From Pseudomonas sp. (GTDB lineage Bacteria > Pseudomonadota > Gammaproteobacteria > Pseudomonadales > Pseudomonadaceae), in the NCBI RefSeq assembly GCF_030150285.1, contig NZ_JASLGE010000020.1, positions 124,001-188,000 on the forward strand: a stretch of DNA of 64,000 bases, written 5' to 3'. A program made the translations under genes and the position numbers. Under the pieces are notes generated by a model that saw nothing but the letters and a program-made list of their open reading frames with translations, searched no databases and was not told the origin of the DNA. Positions 43,025 to 50,835 of the stretch are shown one piece after another. Within the stretch, counting starts at the first letter, position 1; every line of letters begins with the position of its first letter.

Positions 43025-43267
43025 ATGGCCGTAATTCGTACTGCCGCACAAGCTAAGGCCTGGTTAGAACATCAAGGAAAATCAGTGCAGGCGTTCGCTC
43101 GGGAACACGGTGTTGATCCTGCAACGACCTATCAGGTGCTCGCTGGGCGTAAAAAAGGGAAACGTGGGGAGGCCCACAAGATAGCGGTTCTTCTGGGCAT
43201 GAAAGACGGCGTCATCCTTGATCCGGTCGACCAGGCCACCGAGCCGAAAGAGGATGCGCTGACTTGA
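43025..43267 (+). CDS. small Cro-like DNA-binding protein
   Basis: An 80-residue basic protein with a helix-turn-helix-like N-half (AKAWLEHQGKSVQAFAREHGVDPATTYQVLAGRKKGKRG, written here as one motif broken at its turn). It resembles small phage-linked DNA-binding proteins that sit opposite a CI-type repressor. It is divergent from the XRE gene at 42578. No strong ribosome site is seen. It could be the lytic-side regulator of a lost prophage or half of a kept switch. Confidence 0.65.
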   Translation: MAVIRTAAQAKAWLEHQGKSVQAFAREHGVDPATTYQVLAGRKKGKRGEAHKIAVLLGMKDGVILDPVDQATEPKEDALT

Positions 43268-43468
43268 GCATGCGCTTAATGCGCCGTGACTGCAGGTTTA
43301 CTCTCAATTCAATGACGAGCAGCAGGCCAATCCTCGCGGCCATAGTGGCCACGTCCAGGCTGTAGCACGCATGCCTGACAGGTGTAGGCCTGCACATCCT
43401 TAAATATTTTTGATTGAATATTCCTGCACGCCTCAAGTAAGCTCTGAACCACTCATCGGAGACAGCTC

Positions 43469-43603
43469 ATGTTGCATCACGCCATCCACTGCACAGTTTC
43501 TACCCAAAGCGACTCGCTTGGGGCAGACAGTGCGCGCGTGAACAGCACTCTGTGCGCTGCACGATTTTATTTTGGGTATTGGTTTAGCCACTGGCGCGCC
43601 TGA
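43469..43603 (+). CDS. aromatic-rich leader peptide 1 (attenuator-type)
   Basis: A 44-codon ORF with GGAGA 6-7 nt before its ATG. Its C-terminal end reads ARFYFGYWFSHWRA: three Phe, two Tyr and two Trp within eleven residues. A strong intrinsic terminator begins 49 bp after its stop, and a DAHP synthase gene lies beyond. The segment TGGGTAT inside the aromatic codons can pair with ATACCCA just past the stop codon. This is the layout of trp- or phe-type attenuation, where ribosome stalling at aromatic codons decides whether the terminator forms. Confidence 0.78.
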   Translation: MLHHAIHCTVSTQSDSLGADSARVNSTLCAARFYFGYWFSHWRA

Positions 43604-43651
43604 TACCCACTCGGCGCCCACTACTTAGGGTCGCCCACCAGAGAATTCTCA

Positions 43652-43688
43652 CCCCCGGTCGGCTTCCCGACCGGGGGTTTTGTTTTTT
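43652..43688 (+). terminator. intrinsic terminator in the DAHP synthase leader (attenuator)
   Basis: Perfect 11-bp stem CCCCCGGTCGG/CCGACCGGGGG with a CTTC loop, followed by TTTTGTTTTTT. It lies between leader ORF 1 and leader ORF 2 on the DAHP synthase strand. Being upstream of the structural gene it fits attenuation, not the end of an operon. Confidence 0.85.
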
Positions 43689-43726
43689 CAGGCCCCAACA
43701 CTTTTTTGAACTTGAGGAATGACGCA

Positions 43727-43879
43727 ATGAACTACGCCACTTATTACCGCTTCGACCTGTGCACCGCATGGCGATTTATCAGCCGCCGCTCGGGACAGCC
43801 TGCCGCCTCCGAACGGACCCGCCTTGGTGGCACGCACGCACTCACAGCCAGTCAGGCCAATTGTCGAACACCCCACTAG
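43727..43879 (+). CDS. aromatic-rich leader ORF 2
   Basis: A 50-codon ORF with GAGGAA 8 nt before its ATG. Its start MNYATYYRFDLCTAWRF carries three Tyr, two Phe and one Trp in 17 codons; the rest is not notable. It lies past the terminator, so it is translated only from read-through RNA. A stem CGCGGG-agaa-CCCGCG at 43889-43904 follows its stop, without a T-run, just before the ribosome site of the DAHP synthase. It may be a second, translation-level control. I do not recognise a protein function. Confidence 0.6.
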   Translation: MNYATYYRFDLCTAWRFISRRSGQPAASERTRLGGTHALTASQANCRTPH

Positions 43880-43926
43880 GGCTGAGCGCGCGGGAGAACC
43901 CGCGGCCTGCCCAGGAAGCATTTACC

Positions 43927-45015
43927 ATGAACGCATCGATTTCCGCTCTGCCAGCTACACGCTCCGTTCCATCGGCGGCGTTGACCCACCGCCTGCCCAC
44001 CGCCGCGCAACTCAAACAGCAACTGCCCCTGAGCGATGAGCTTCGTAACCGGGTCAGCAGCCAACGCCAGGCCATTCGGGCCATTTTAAACGGTGAAGAC
44101 TCCCGTTTACTGATTGTCGTCGGCCCCTGCTCCATCCACGATCCCCACGCAGCCCTTGAGTACGCCAGCCACCTGGCGGCCCTGTCTCACGACCTGCAAG
44201 ACGATCTGCTGCTGGTCATGCGCGCCTATATCGAAAAGCCCCGCACCACCGTCGGCTGGAAAGGCCTGGCCTATGACCCACACTTGGATGGCAGCGATGA
44301 CATGGCTCATGGCCTGACCCTGTCACGGGAACTGATGCTGGAAATGTTGCGTATGGGCTTGCCGATTGCCACCGAGTTGCTGCAGCCCATCGCTGCCGGC
44401 TACTTCGATGACCTGCTCGGCTGGGCAGCCATTGGTGCCCGCACGACCGAGTCACAAATTCATCGAGAAATGGCCAGCGGCCTGGACCTGCCCATCGGGT
44501 TCAAAAACGGCACCGACGGTGGCACGGCAATCGCCTGCGATGCCATGCGTTCTGCAGCCCACAGCCACCGCCACTTCGGCGTCGACAGCCAAGGGCACCC
44601 GGCAATCATTCAAACGGCGGGCAACCCGGATACCCACCTGGTGTTACGTGGCGGGCACAGCGGGCCAAACTTCGACCGTGACAGTGTGACCAAGGCCCGC
44701 GCAAGCCTTGAGAAGAACAGCCTCCCGGCCCGCCTGATGGTCGACTGCAGCCATGCCAACAGCGGCAAGGACCCTTTGCGCCAGCCGCATGCTTTCAATC
44801 AGGTACTGGCACAACGCCTTGACGGCGATCACTCGCTGATCGGCATGATGCTCGAAAGTCATTTGTTTGAAGGCGCTCAGGCCTTGTGCCCGCCCCTGCG
44901 CTACGGGGTCTCCGTCACCGATGCCTGCCTGGGTTGGGAGGCCACCGAGCAGTTACTGCGCGAGGCGGCGGCGCACCTGCACGCGCGGCGCAGGGCCGGC
45001 AAAGCCATCGCCTGA
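43927..45015 (+). CDS. 3-deoxy-7-phosphoheptulonate synthase (DAHP synthase, class I AroFGH type)
   Basis: A 362-residue enzyme that condenses phosphoenolpyruvate with erythrose 4-phosphate, the first step of the shikimate pathway. Hallmarks are LLIVVGPCSIHDPHAALEYA (metal-binding Cys), MRAYIEKPRTTVGWKGL and MVDCSHANSGKDP. The in-frame open stretch upstream to 43759 belongs to the leader; ATG 43927 with AGGAAG upstream matches the family start. Which amino acid inhibits it cannot be read directly, but the leader codons suggest control by aromatic amino acids. Confidence 0.95.
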   Translation: MNASISALPATRSVPSAALTHRLPTAAQLKQQLPLSDELRNRVSSQRQAIRAILNGEDSRLLIVVGPCSIHDPHAALEYASHLAALSHDLQDDLLLVMRAYIEKPRTTVGWKGLAYDPHLDGSDDMAHGLTLSRELMLEMLRMGLPIATELLQPIAAGYFDDLLGWAAIGARTTESQIHREMASGLDLPIGFKNGTDGGTAIACDAMRSAAHSHRHFGVDSQGHPAIIQTAGNPDTHLVLRGGHSGPNFDRDSVTKARASLEKNSLPARLMVDCSHANSGKDPLRQPHAFNQVLAQRLDGDHSLIGMMLESHLFEGAQALCPPLRYGVSVTDACLGWEATEQLLREAAAHLHARRRAGKAIA

Positions 45016-45029
45016 CAGGCAGACCGACG

Positions 45030-45072
45030 CCGCGCAACCCGGGGCTGGCCAATGCGCCCCACGGTTGCGCGG
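45030..45072 (+). terminator. long inverted repeat after the DAHP synthase gene
   Basis: CCGCGCAACC and GGTTGCGCGG, perfect 10-bp arms with a 23-nt loop, 15 bp past the stop codon. No T-run follows, so it is a weak terminator candidate or an mRNA-stabilising stem. Confidence 0.5.
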
Positions 45073-45245
45073 CAGCAGGCGTGTATGAGCTATTCAGGAA
45101 AACGCTGATAATCAATGAGTTATCCAAAAAAAACGCGCTGTATCAGTGAGCATAAAAATACGCTGAACCTAACTTTTACCACCCTCAAACCCATCGAATC
45201 CGGTAGGCTGGGCACTTTACTGATCACTGAAAAGAGTACTTACCC

Positions 45246-45527
45246 ATGGCCAAAGCCACTGCACGTCACATCCTTGTTGCCAGCGAAGCCAAGTGCAACG
45301 AACTCAAAGCACAAATCGAAGGCGGCGCTGATTTCGCCGAAGTCGCAAAAGCCAACTCCACCTGCCCATCCAGCCGCCAAGGTGGTGACCTGGGTTCTTT
45401 CGGCCCTGGCCAGATGGTTAAAGAATTCGACACCGTCGTCTTCAGCGCCCCGATCAACGTGGTGCAAGGCCCGGTTAAAACCCAGTTCGGTTACCACCTG
45501 CTGGAAGTCACCAGCCGCCAGGACTAA
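45246..45527 (+). CDS. ppiC: parvulin-type peptidyl-prolyl cis-trans isomerase
   Basis: A 93-residue single-domain parvulin without signal peptide, so cytoplasmic. Typical residues are ARHILVASE (His in strand 1), GADFAEVAKANSTCPSSRQGGDLG, FGPGQMVKEFDTVVFSAP and FGYHLLEVTSR. It speeds proline isomerisation in protein folding. Length matches E. coli PpiC (93). It is monocistronic with its own terminator. Confidence 0.94.
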   Translation: MAKATARHILVASEAKCNELKAQIEGGADFAEVAKANSTCPSSRQGGDLGSFGPGQMVKEFDTVVFSAPINVVQGPVKTQFGYHLLEVTSRQD

Positions 45528-45542
45528 AAGTCCAGCGCTGTA

Positions 45543-45577
45543 TGAAACGGCCCGCCTTTTGGTGGGCCGTTTCATTT
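45543..45577 (+). terminator. terminator of ppiC
   Basis: Perfect 11-bp arms TGAAACGGCCC / GGGCCGTTTCA with a 10-nt loop, followed by TTT, 15 bp past the ppiC stop. Confidence 0.75.
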
Positions 45578-45646
45578 CCGCAAAAGCCATCGCATGCTAC
45601 GTTTCCTCAGTCACACACTCATCGTGCCTCACTGGAGAAAATGATC

Positions 45647-46417
45647 ATGAGTCTCAAGGGTAAAATTGCATTGGTGACCGGTTCCACCAGCGGCATTGGC
45701 CTGGGCATTGCGCAAAGTCTGGCCAAAGCGGGTGCGGACTTGATACTCAACGGCTTTGGCGACGCCAGCAAAGTCATCGCCGAGCTGGAGCAATGGGGGG
45801 GCCGGGTCGGGCACCACCCTGCGGACGTGAGTGACCCGGCGCAGATCGAGGAGATGATCGGCTATGCCGAACGCGAATTCGGCGGCATCGATATTTTGGT
45901 CAATAACGCCGGCATTCAGCATGTGGCCAGCGTTGAAGCGTTCCCGATCGAACGCTGGAACGCCATCATTGCCATCAACCTGTCGGCAGTGTTCCACAGC
46001 ACCCGACTGGTGTTACCAGGCATGCGCAAACGCAACTGGGGTCGCATCGTCAATATCGCGTCGGTTCACGGGTTGGTAGGTTCTGTCGGCAAATCCGCTT
46101 ACGTCGCCGCCAAACACGGTGTCATCGGTCTGACCAAGGTCGTGGGGCTTGAAACAGCCGCCAGCAATATCACCTGTAACGCCATCTGCCCCGGCTGGGT
46201 GCTGACACCGCTGGTGCAACAACAGATTGATCAACGCATCAGTCAGGGCATTGACCCCTACCAGGCCCAACATGACCTGCTGGCCGAAAAACAACCCTCG
46301 CTGGAATTCGTCACCCCGCCGCAACTGGGAGAGTTGGTGCTGTTTTTGTGCAGCGAAGCCGGCAGCCAGGTGCGTGGCGCAGCCTGGAATGTCGATGGCG
46401 GATGGTTGGCGCAATAA
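45647..46417 (+). CDS. bdhA: 3-hydroxybutyrate dehydrogenase
   Basis: A 256-residue short-chain dehydrogenase that interconverts D-3-hydroxybutyrate and acetoacetate with NAD. Motifs: GSTSGIGLG cofactor site near residue 12, NNAG, active-site Tyr/Lys in SAYVAAKHG, and the family's long substrate loop TPLVQQQIDQRISQGIDPYQAQHDLL (split by its proline). GGAG lies 9 nt before ATG 45647; ATG 45641 is too close to it. It links to the acetoacetate CoA-transferase at the window start. Confidence 0.92.
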   Translation: MSLKGKIALVTGSTSGIGLGIAQSLAKAGADLILNGFGDASKVIAELEQWGGRVGHHPADVSDPAQIEEMIGYAEREFGGIDILVNNAGIQHVASVEAFPIERWNAIIAINLSAVFHSTRLVLPGMRKRNWGRIVNIASVHGLVGSVGKSAYVAAKHGVIGLTKVVGLETAASNITCNAICPGWVLTPLVQQQIDQRISQGIDPYQAQHDLLAEKQPSLEFVTPPQLGELVLFLCSEAGSQVRGAAWNVDGGWLAQ

Positions 46418-46458
46418 CGCCGCTGACGCCTGCTTGCCGAGCCTGCAAAAATGCACAC

Positions 46459-46481
46459 CAACCCTGCACTAATCAGGGTTG
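46459..46481. promoter_or_regulatory. operator-like inverted repeat before the BCAA-type genes
   Basis: CAACCCTG-cactaat-CAGGGTTG, perfect 8-bp arms with a 7-bp spacer, 85 bp before the hydrolase gene at 46566 and 42 bp after bdhA. It resembles a dimeric regulator site; no T-run makes a terminator unlikely. The cognate regulator is not in view. Confidence 0.5.
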
Positions 46482-46565
46482 TAATTGGCAAATTTGCACT
46501 GTTAGCATCGAACCATGTTTGCCCGCGAACACCTTCTAATAACAAGACAAAGCAGGGAGTTAGTG

Positions 46566-47672
46566 ATGACTGCTCAGGTTTCATCCTCACCGACACAGGA
46601 TGTCGAGCCGACTCAAAACACGGTACTGGCCGAGGTCCGCAACCACATCGGCCACCTGACCCTGAACCGTCCCGGTGGCCTCAATGCCATCGACCTCGAC
46701 ATGGTGCGCAGCCTGCAGCACCACCTCGATGCATGGGCCGTAGCCCCGCAGATCAAAGCCGTCACACTGCGCGGTGCCGGGGAGAAAGCCTTCTGCGCCG
46801 GTGGTGATATTCGTGCCTTGTACGACAGCTACAAGCGCCAGGACACCCTGCATACCACCTTTTTCGAAGAAGAATATGCCCTCGACCTGACCTTGCATCA
46901 CTACCCGAAACCCGTACTCGCCTTGATGGACGGTTATGTATTGGGCGGCGGCATGGGGCTGGCGCAAGGCGCAACTTTGCGACTGGTGACAGAACGCAGT
47001 CGGCTAGCAATGCCTGAGGTGGCCATCGGTTATTTCCCTGACGTGGGTGCCAGCTACTTTCTGACCCGTACACCCGGCCAACTGGGCACCTACCTGGGCG
47101 TCAGCGGCGTGCAAATCCGCGCCAGTGATGCGTTGTATTGCGGCCTGGCCAACTGGTACGCCGACAGCCAGCAACTGCCTGTGCTGGATCAGCTACTCGA
47201 CACCCTCACCTGGCGGCAAACGCCGCTGCAAGACCTGCAAGCAGTACTCGCCACCCTCGCCGTTCAGACCTTGCCCGACGCGCCGCTGGCCAGGCACCGC
47301 ACACTGATCGACGACGTGTTCGCCGAACAGGACGTGCCCACCCTCGTCGCCCGACTGCAAACGGTCACAGCCGTCGAGCATCAGGAATGGGCGCTCGAAA
47401 CCGCCCACCTGCTGCACACCCGCTCCCCCCTCGGCATGGCGGTCACGCTAAAAATGCTGCAATGCGCCCGTACCCTCACGCTGGAACAGTGTTTTGCGCT
47501 GGAACTGCACGTAGACCGCCAATGGTTTGATCGCGGTGACCTGATTGAAGGCGTGCGTGCCCTGATCATCGACAAAGACAAAAACCCGCGCTGGAACCCG
47601 CCCACCTTGAGTGCGCTGGAGGCGGCCCAGGTCGACAGTTTCTTCACCCATTTCACACCCGGCGGAGCCTGA
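46566..47672 (+). CDS. 3-hydroxyisobutyryl-CoA hydrolase (enoyl-CoA hydratase/isomerase family)
   Basis: A 368-residue crotonase-fold enzyme of the longer HIBCH type. Landmarks are HLTLNRPGGLNAIDLDMV, GAGEKAFCAGGDIRALYD (oxyanion loop), MDGYVLGGGMGLAQGA and PEVAIGYFPDVGASYFL (catalytic Glu and Asp). It hydrolyses 3-hydroxyisobutyryl-CoA in valine breakdown. GGGAG lies about 8 nt before ATG 46566; an upstream in-frame ATG at 46515 has no such site. The acyl-CoA dehydrogenase gene starts 3 bp after its stop. Confidence 0.88.
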   Translation: MTAQVSSSPTQDVEPTQNTVLAEVRNHIGHLTLNRPGGLNAIDLDMVRSLQHHLDAWAVAPQIKAVTLRGAGEKAFCAGGDIRALYDSYKRQDTLHTTFFEEEYALDLTLHHYPKPVLALMDGYVLGGGMGLAQGATLRLVTERSRLAMPEVAIGYFPDVGASYFLTRTPGQLGTYLGVSGVQIRASDALYCGLANWYADSQQLPVLDQLLDTLTWRQTPLQDLQAVLATLAVQTLPDAPLARHRTLIDDVFAEQDVPTLVARLQTVTAVEHQEWALETAHLLHTRSPLGMAVTLKMLQCARTLTLEQCFALELHVDRQWFDRGDLIEGVRALIIDKDKNPRWNPPTLSALEAAQVDSFFTHFTPGGA

Positions 47673-47675
47673 GCC

Positions 47676-48827
47676 ATGCAAGACCTCGAACTGACGGAAG
47701 AACAGGTGATGATTCGCGACATGGCCCGCGAGTTTGCCCGCCGCGAAATAGCCCCCCATGCCCAGCGCTGGGAAAAAGCCGGCTGGATAGACGATGCGCT
47801 GGTGGCCAAAATGGGCGAACTGGGCCTGCTCGGCATGGTCGTGCCGGAAGAATGGGGCGGCACGTATGTGGATTATGTGGCCTACGCCCTGGCGGTCGAA
47901 GAGATCTCCGCAGGTGACGGTGCCACCGGCGCGCTGATGAGCATTCACAACTCGGTCGGCTGCGGGCCTATCCTCAAATACGGCAGCGAAGCGCAGAAAG
48001 AAACCTGGCTGGCCGAACTGGCCAGCGGCCAGGCCATCGGCTGCTTCTGCTTGACCGAACCCCAGGCGGGCTCCGAAGCCCATAACCTGCGCACACGCGC
48101 TGAACTGCGCGACGGCCAATGGGTGATCAACGGGGCCAAACAGTTTGTCAGCAACGGAAAACGTGCTCAATTGGCCATCGTTTTTGCAGTGACGGACCCG
48201 GAGCTGGGCAAAAAAGGGATTTCGGCCTTTTTGGTGCCAACCGATACACCGGGCTTTATCGTCGACCGCACTGAACACAAAATGGGCATTCGTGCGTCGG
48301 ACACCTGCGCCGTCACTCTAAACAACTGCACCGTGCCTGAAGCCAACTTACTGGGTGAGCGCGGCAAAGGGCTGGCGATCGCGCTGTCCAACCTGGAAGG
48401 CGGGCGCATCGGCATTGCTGCCCAGGCCTTGGGCATCGCCCGCGCCGCCTTTGAAGCCGCCCTGGGGTATGCCCGGGACCGTGTGCAGTTCGATAAAGCA
48501 ATCATTGAACACCAAAGCATTGCCAACATGCTGGCCGACATGCAAACCCGGCTCAATGCTGCGCGCTTGCTGATCCTGCATGCTGCCCGGCTGCGCAGCG
48601 CGGGTAAACCGTGCCTGTCGGAAGCCTCGCAAGCCAAGCTATTTGCCTCGGAAATCGCTGAATACGTGTGTTCCAAGGCCATCCAGGTTCACGGCGGCTA
48701 TGGCTACCTTGAAGACTACCCGGTGGAGCGTTACTACCGCGATGCGCGCATCACACAGATCTATGAAGGATCGAGTGAAATTCAACGCATGGTGATTGCT
48801 CGAGAGCTGAAGAACTACTTGATCTAA
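47676..48827 (+). CDS. acyl-CoA dehydrogenase, probably isobutyryl-CoA dehydrogenase
   Basis: A 383-residue FAD enzyme with family signatures CFCLTEPQAGSEAHNLRTRA and KAIQVHGGYGYLEDYPVERYYRD split here by a turn. The catalytic base is Glu364 in IYEGSSEIQR, the position used by short-chain and branched-chain enzymes. Coupling to the 3-hydroxyisobutyryl-CoA hydrolase (3-bp gap) points to valine degradation, so isobutyryl-CoA is the likely substrate. The transcript probably ends in the REP at 48836. Confidence 0.87.
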   Translation: MQDLELTEEQVMIRDMAREFARREIAPHAQRWEKAGWIDDALVAKMGELGLLGMVVPEEWGGTYVDYVAYALAVEEISAGDGATGALMSIHNSVGCGPILKYGSEAQKETWLAELASGQAIGCFCLTEPQAGSEAHNLRTRAELRDGQWVINGAKQFVSNGKRAQLAIVFAVTDPELGKKGISAFLVPTDTPGFIVDRTEHKMGIRASDTCAVTLNNCTVPEANLLGERGKGLAIALSNLEGGRIGIAAQALGIARAAFEAALGYARDRVQFDKAIIEHQSIANMLADMQTRLNAARLLILHAARLRSAGKPCLSEASQAKLFASEIAEYVCSKAIQVHGGYGYLEDYPVERYYRDARITQIYEGSSEIQRMVIARELKNYLI

Positions 48828-48835
48828 ACCCTCGA

Positions 48836-48889
48836 TTGCTCGTGATCTTTTGATAGTTAAAAGATCGCGAGCAAGCTCACTCCTACAGG
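48836..48889. repeat. REP element between convergent catabolic operons
   Basis: Stem TTGCTCGTGATCTTTT / AAAAGATCGCGAGCAA (15 of 16 pairs Watson-Crick, 7-nt loop), followed by GCTCACTCCTACAGG. It lies between the valine-type and isoleucine-type operons, which meet tail to tail, and is well placed to end both. Confidence 0.8.
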
Positions 48890-48908
48890 TGCAACGATGC
48901 GCCTGACG

Positions 48909-49682
48909 TCACTGGTTTTTAAACTGGGCTTCGCGCTTGCCGACAAACGCCGCCATGCCCTCTTTCTGGTCATGAGTGGCGAACAGTGAATGGAATACGC
49001 GGCGCTCAAAGCGCACACCTTCCGACAGGCTCACTTCAAATGCGCGGTTGACGCTTTCTTTGGTCAACATCAACACCGGCAACGATTTCTTCGCAATCAG
49101 CGCCGCGACCTTCAGGGCTTCTTCCAGCAATTCATCCACCGGCACAACACGGGCGACCAGGCCTGAGCGCTCGGCTTCTTCAGCACCCATCAAGCGCCCG
49201 CTCAGGCACATTTCCATCGCTTTGGCCTTGCCCACGGCGCGGGTCAGGCGCTGGGTGCCGCCCATGCCCGGCAGCACGCCCAGGTTGATTTCAGGCTGGC
49301 CAAATTTGGCGTTGTCACCCGCCAGAATAAAGTCGCACATCATCGCCAGCTCACAGCCGCCGCCCAGAGCAAAGCCGGCCACGGCCGCAATAATCGGCTT
49401 GCGCCGCGTCGACACGCGATCACTGTCCGAGAACAGGTCTTCAAGGTAGATTTGCGGGTAGGTCAGTTCCGCCATTTCCTTGATGTCTGCACCGGCAGCA
49501 AAGGCTTTTTTCGAGCCGGTGATGACGATACAACCAATGGCATTGTCTGCCTCAAGTTGGTCCAGCGCGTGATTCACTTCGCTGACCAGTTGTGCATTCA
49601 GCGCATTCAGCGCTTGTGGCCGATTCAGGGTAATCAGGCCGACTTGCCCGTGAATGTCCAACAGAATGGTTTCGTAGCTCAT
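48909..49682 (-). CDS. enoyl-CoA hydratase (branched-chain/short-chain)
   Basis: A 257-residue crotonase with GLITLNRPQALNALNAQLV, KAFAAGADIKEM (oxyanion hole), VAGFALGGGCELAMMCD and FGQPEINLGVLPGMGGTQRL (both catalytic Glu). It hydrates a 2-enoyl-CoA; beside a thiolase, a type II 3-hydroxyacyl-CoA dehydrogenase and an acyl-CoA dehydrogenase, tiglyl-CoA from isoleucine is the likely substrate. GAGGAC precedes ATG 49682. It is last in a five-gene minus-strand operon. Confidence 0.9.
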   Translation of the reverse strand: MSYETILLDIHGQVGLITLNRPQALNALNAQLVSEVNHALDQLEADNAIGCIVITGSKKAFAAGADIKEMAELTYPQIYLEDLFSDSDRVSTRRKPIIAAVAGFALGGGCELAMMCDFILAGDNAKFGQPEINLGVLPGMGGTQRLTRAVGKAKAMEMCLSGRLMGAEEAERSGLVARVVPVDELLEEALKVAALIAKKSLPVLMLTKESVNRAFEVSLSEGVRFERRVFHSLFATHDQKEGMAAFVGKREAQFKNQ

Positions 49683-49698
49683 CGATAACGTCCTCAAT

Positions 49699-50826
49699 TC
49701 AAAGATTGCGCGAAATGACCATGCGCTGAATATCGCTGGTGCCTTCATAGATCTGACACACCCGCACATCGCGATAGATTCGCTCCAGCGGGAAGTCGCT
49801 CAAATAGCCATAACCGCCCAGGGTTTGCAACGCCTTGGAACACACGCGCTCGGCCATTTCCGAAGCAAACAGTTTGGCCTGGGAGGCTTCGACCAGGGCC
49901 GACTGGCCACTGTCGCGCAGGGCGGCCGCATAGCGCACCATTTGCCGGGCGACGGCAATTTCAGTGGACATGTCCGCCAGGCGAAATGCCACAGCCTGAT
50001 GTTCCACCAGCGGCTGGCCAAAAGTCACCCGCTCGCGGGCATAGTCGCGTGCCGCCTCATACGCTGCCCGCGCCATGCCCACGGCCTGGGAGGCAATGCC
50101 GATGCGGCCGCCTTCCAGATTGCCCAAGGCAATTTTGTAGCCCTGCCCTTCTTCGCCCAAGCGGTTGCCCACCGGAATTTTCAGATCGGTAAAGAGGATC
50201 TGGCAGGTGTCTGACGCGTGCTGCCCCAGTTTCTCTTCAACCCGCGCCACGCTGTAACCCGGCGTATCGGTCGGCACAATAAAGGCGCTGATGCCGCGCT
50301 TGCCCGCCGATGGGTCTGTTACGGCGAACACAATCACCACGCCCGCGTTCTGGCCAGACGTGATGAATTGTTTGCACCCATTAAGTACGTAGTAATCGCC
50401 TTCACGGCGGGCGCGGGTTTTCAGGTCGCTGGCGTCAGATCCTGCCTGCGGTTCCGTCAGCGCAAACGCGCCCAACATCTCACCACTGGCCAGCGGTACC
50501 AGGAAATCGCGTTTTTGCTGCTCGGTTCCGTATTTCAGAATTGGCACGCAACCGACCGAGTTGTGCACGCTCATGATGGTTGAGCAGGCACCGTCGCCTG
50601 CCGCTATTTCTTCAAGGGCCATGGCGTAGGCCTGGTACCCCGTGTCGCAACCGCCCCACTCTTCAGGCACCAGCATGCCAAAAAAACCCAACTCGGCCAT
50701 TTCACCGATGGCTTCGCGGGGGAAGCGGTGCTGTTTGTCCCACTCAGCCGCAAAGGGCTTCAAGCGCTCTTGTGCAAATTGCCGGGCCGCTTCACGAATT
50801 TGTAGGTGTTCAGGTGTGGGCAGCAT
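49699..50826 (-). CDS. acyl-CoA dehydrogenase, probably 2-methylbutyryl-CoA type
   Basis: A 375-residue FAD enzyme with GAFALTEPQAGSDASDLKT, GISAFIVPTDTPGY and the catalytic Glu361 in IYEGTSDIQR. It oxidises a short branched acyl-CoA to the 2-enoyl form. Gene order (synthetase, hydroxyacyl dehydrogenase, thiolase, this gene, hydratase) matches the isoleucine-catabolic cluster known from P. putida. It starts at ATG 50826, 9 bp after the thiolase stop. Confidence 0.88.
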   Translation of the reverse strand: MLPTPEHLQIREAARQFAQERLKPFAAEWDKQHRFPREAIGEMAELGFFGMLVPEEWGGCDTGYQAYAMALEEIAAGDGACSTIMSVHNSVGCVPILKYGTEQQKRDFLVPLASGEMLGAFALTEPQAGSDASDLKTRARREGDYYVLNGCKQFITSGQNAGVVIVFAVTDPSAGKRGISAFIVPTDTPGYSVARVEEKLGQHASDTCQILFTDLKIPVGNRLGEEGQGYKIALGNLEGGRIGIASQAVGMARAAYEAARDYARERVTFGQPLVEHQAVAFRLADMSTEIAVARQMVRYAAALRDSGQSALVEASQAKLFASEMAERVCSKALQTLGGYGYLSDFPLERIYRDVRVCQIYEGTSDIQRMVISRNL

Positions 50827-50835
50827 AAAAACTCC

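Noticed and set aside
43759..43926. A 56-residue N-terminal extension of the DAHP synthase
   Set aside because: The family starts near 43927, where a ribosome site exists, and the extension overlaps leader ORF 2 in another frame.
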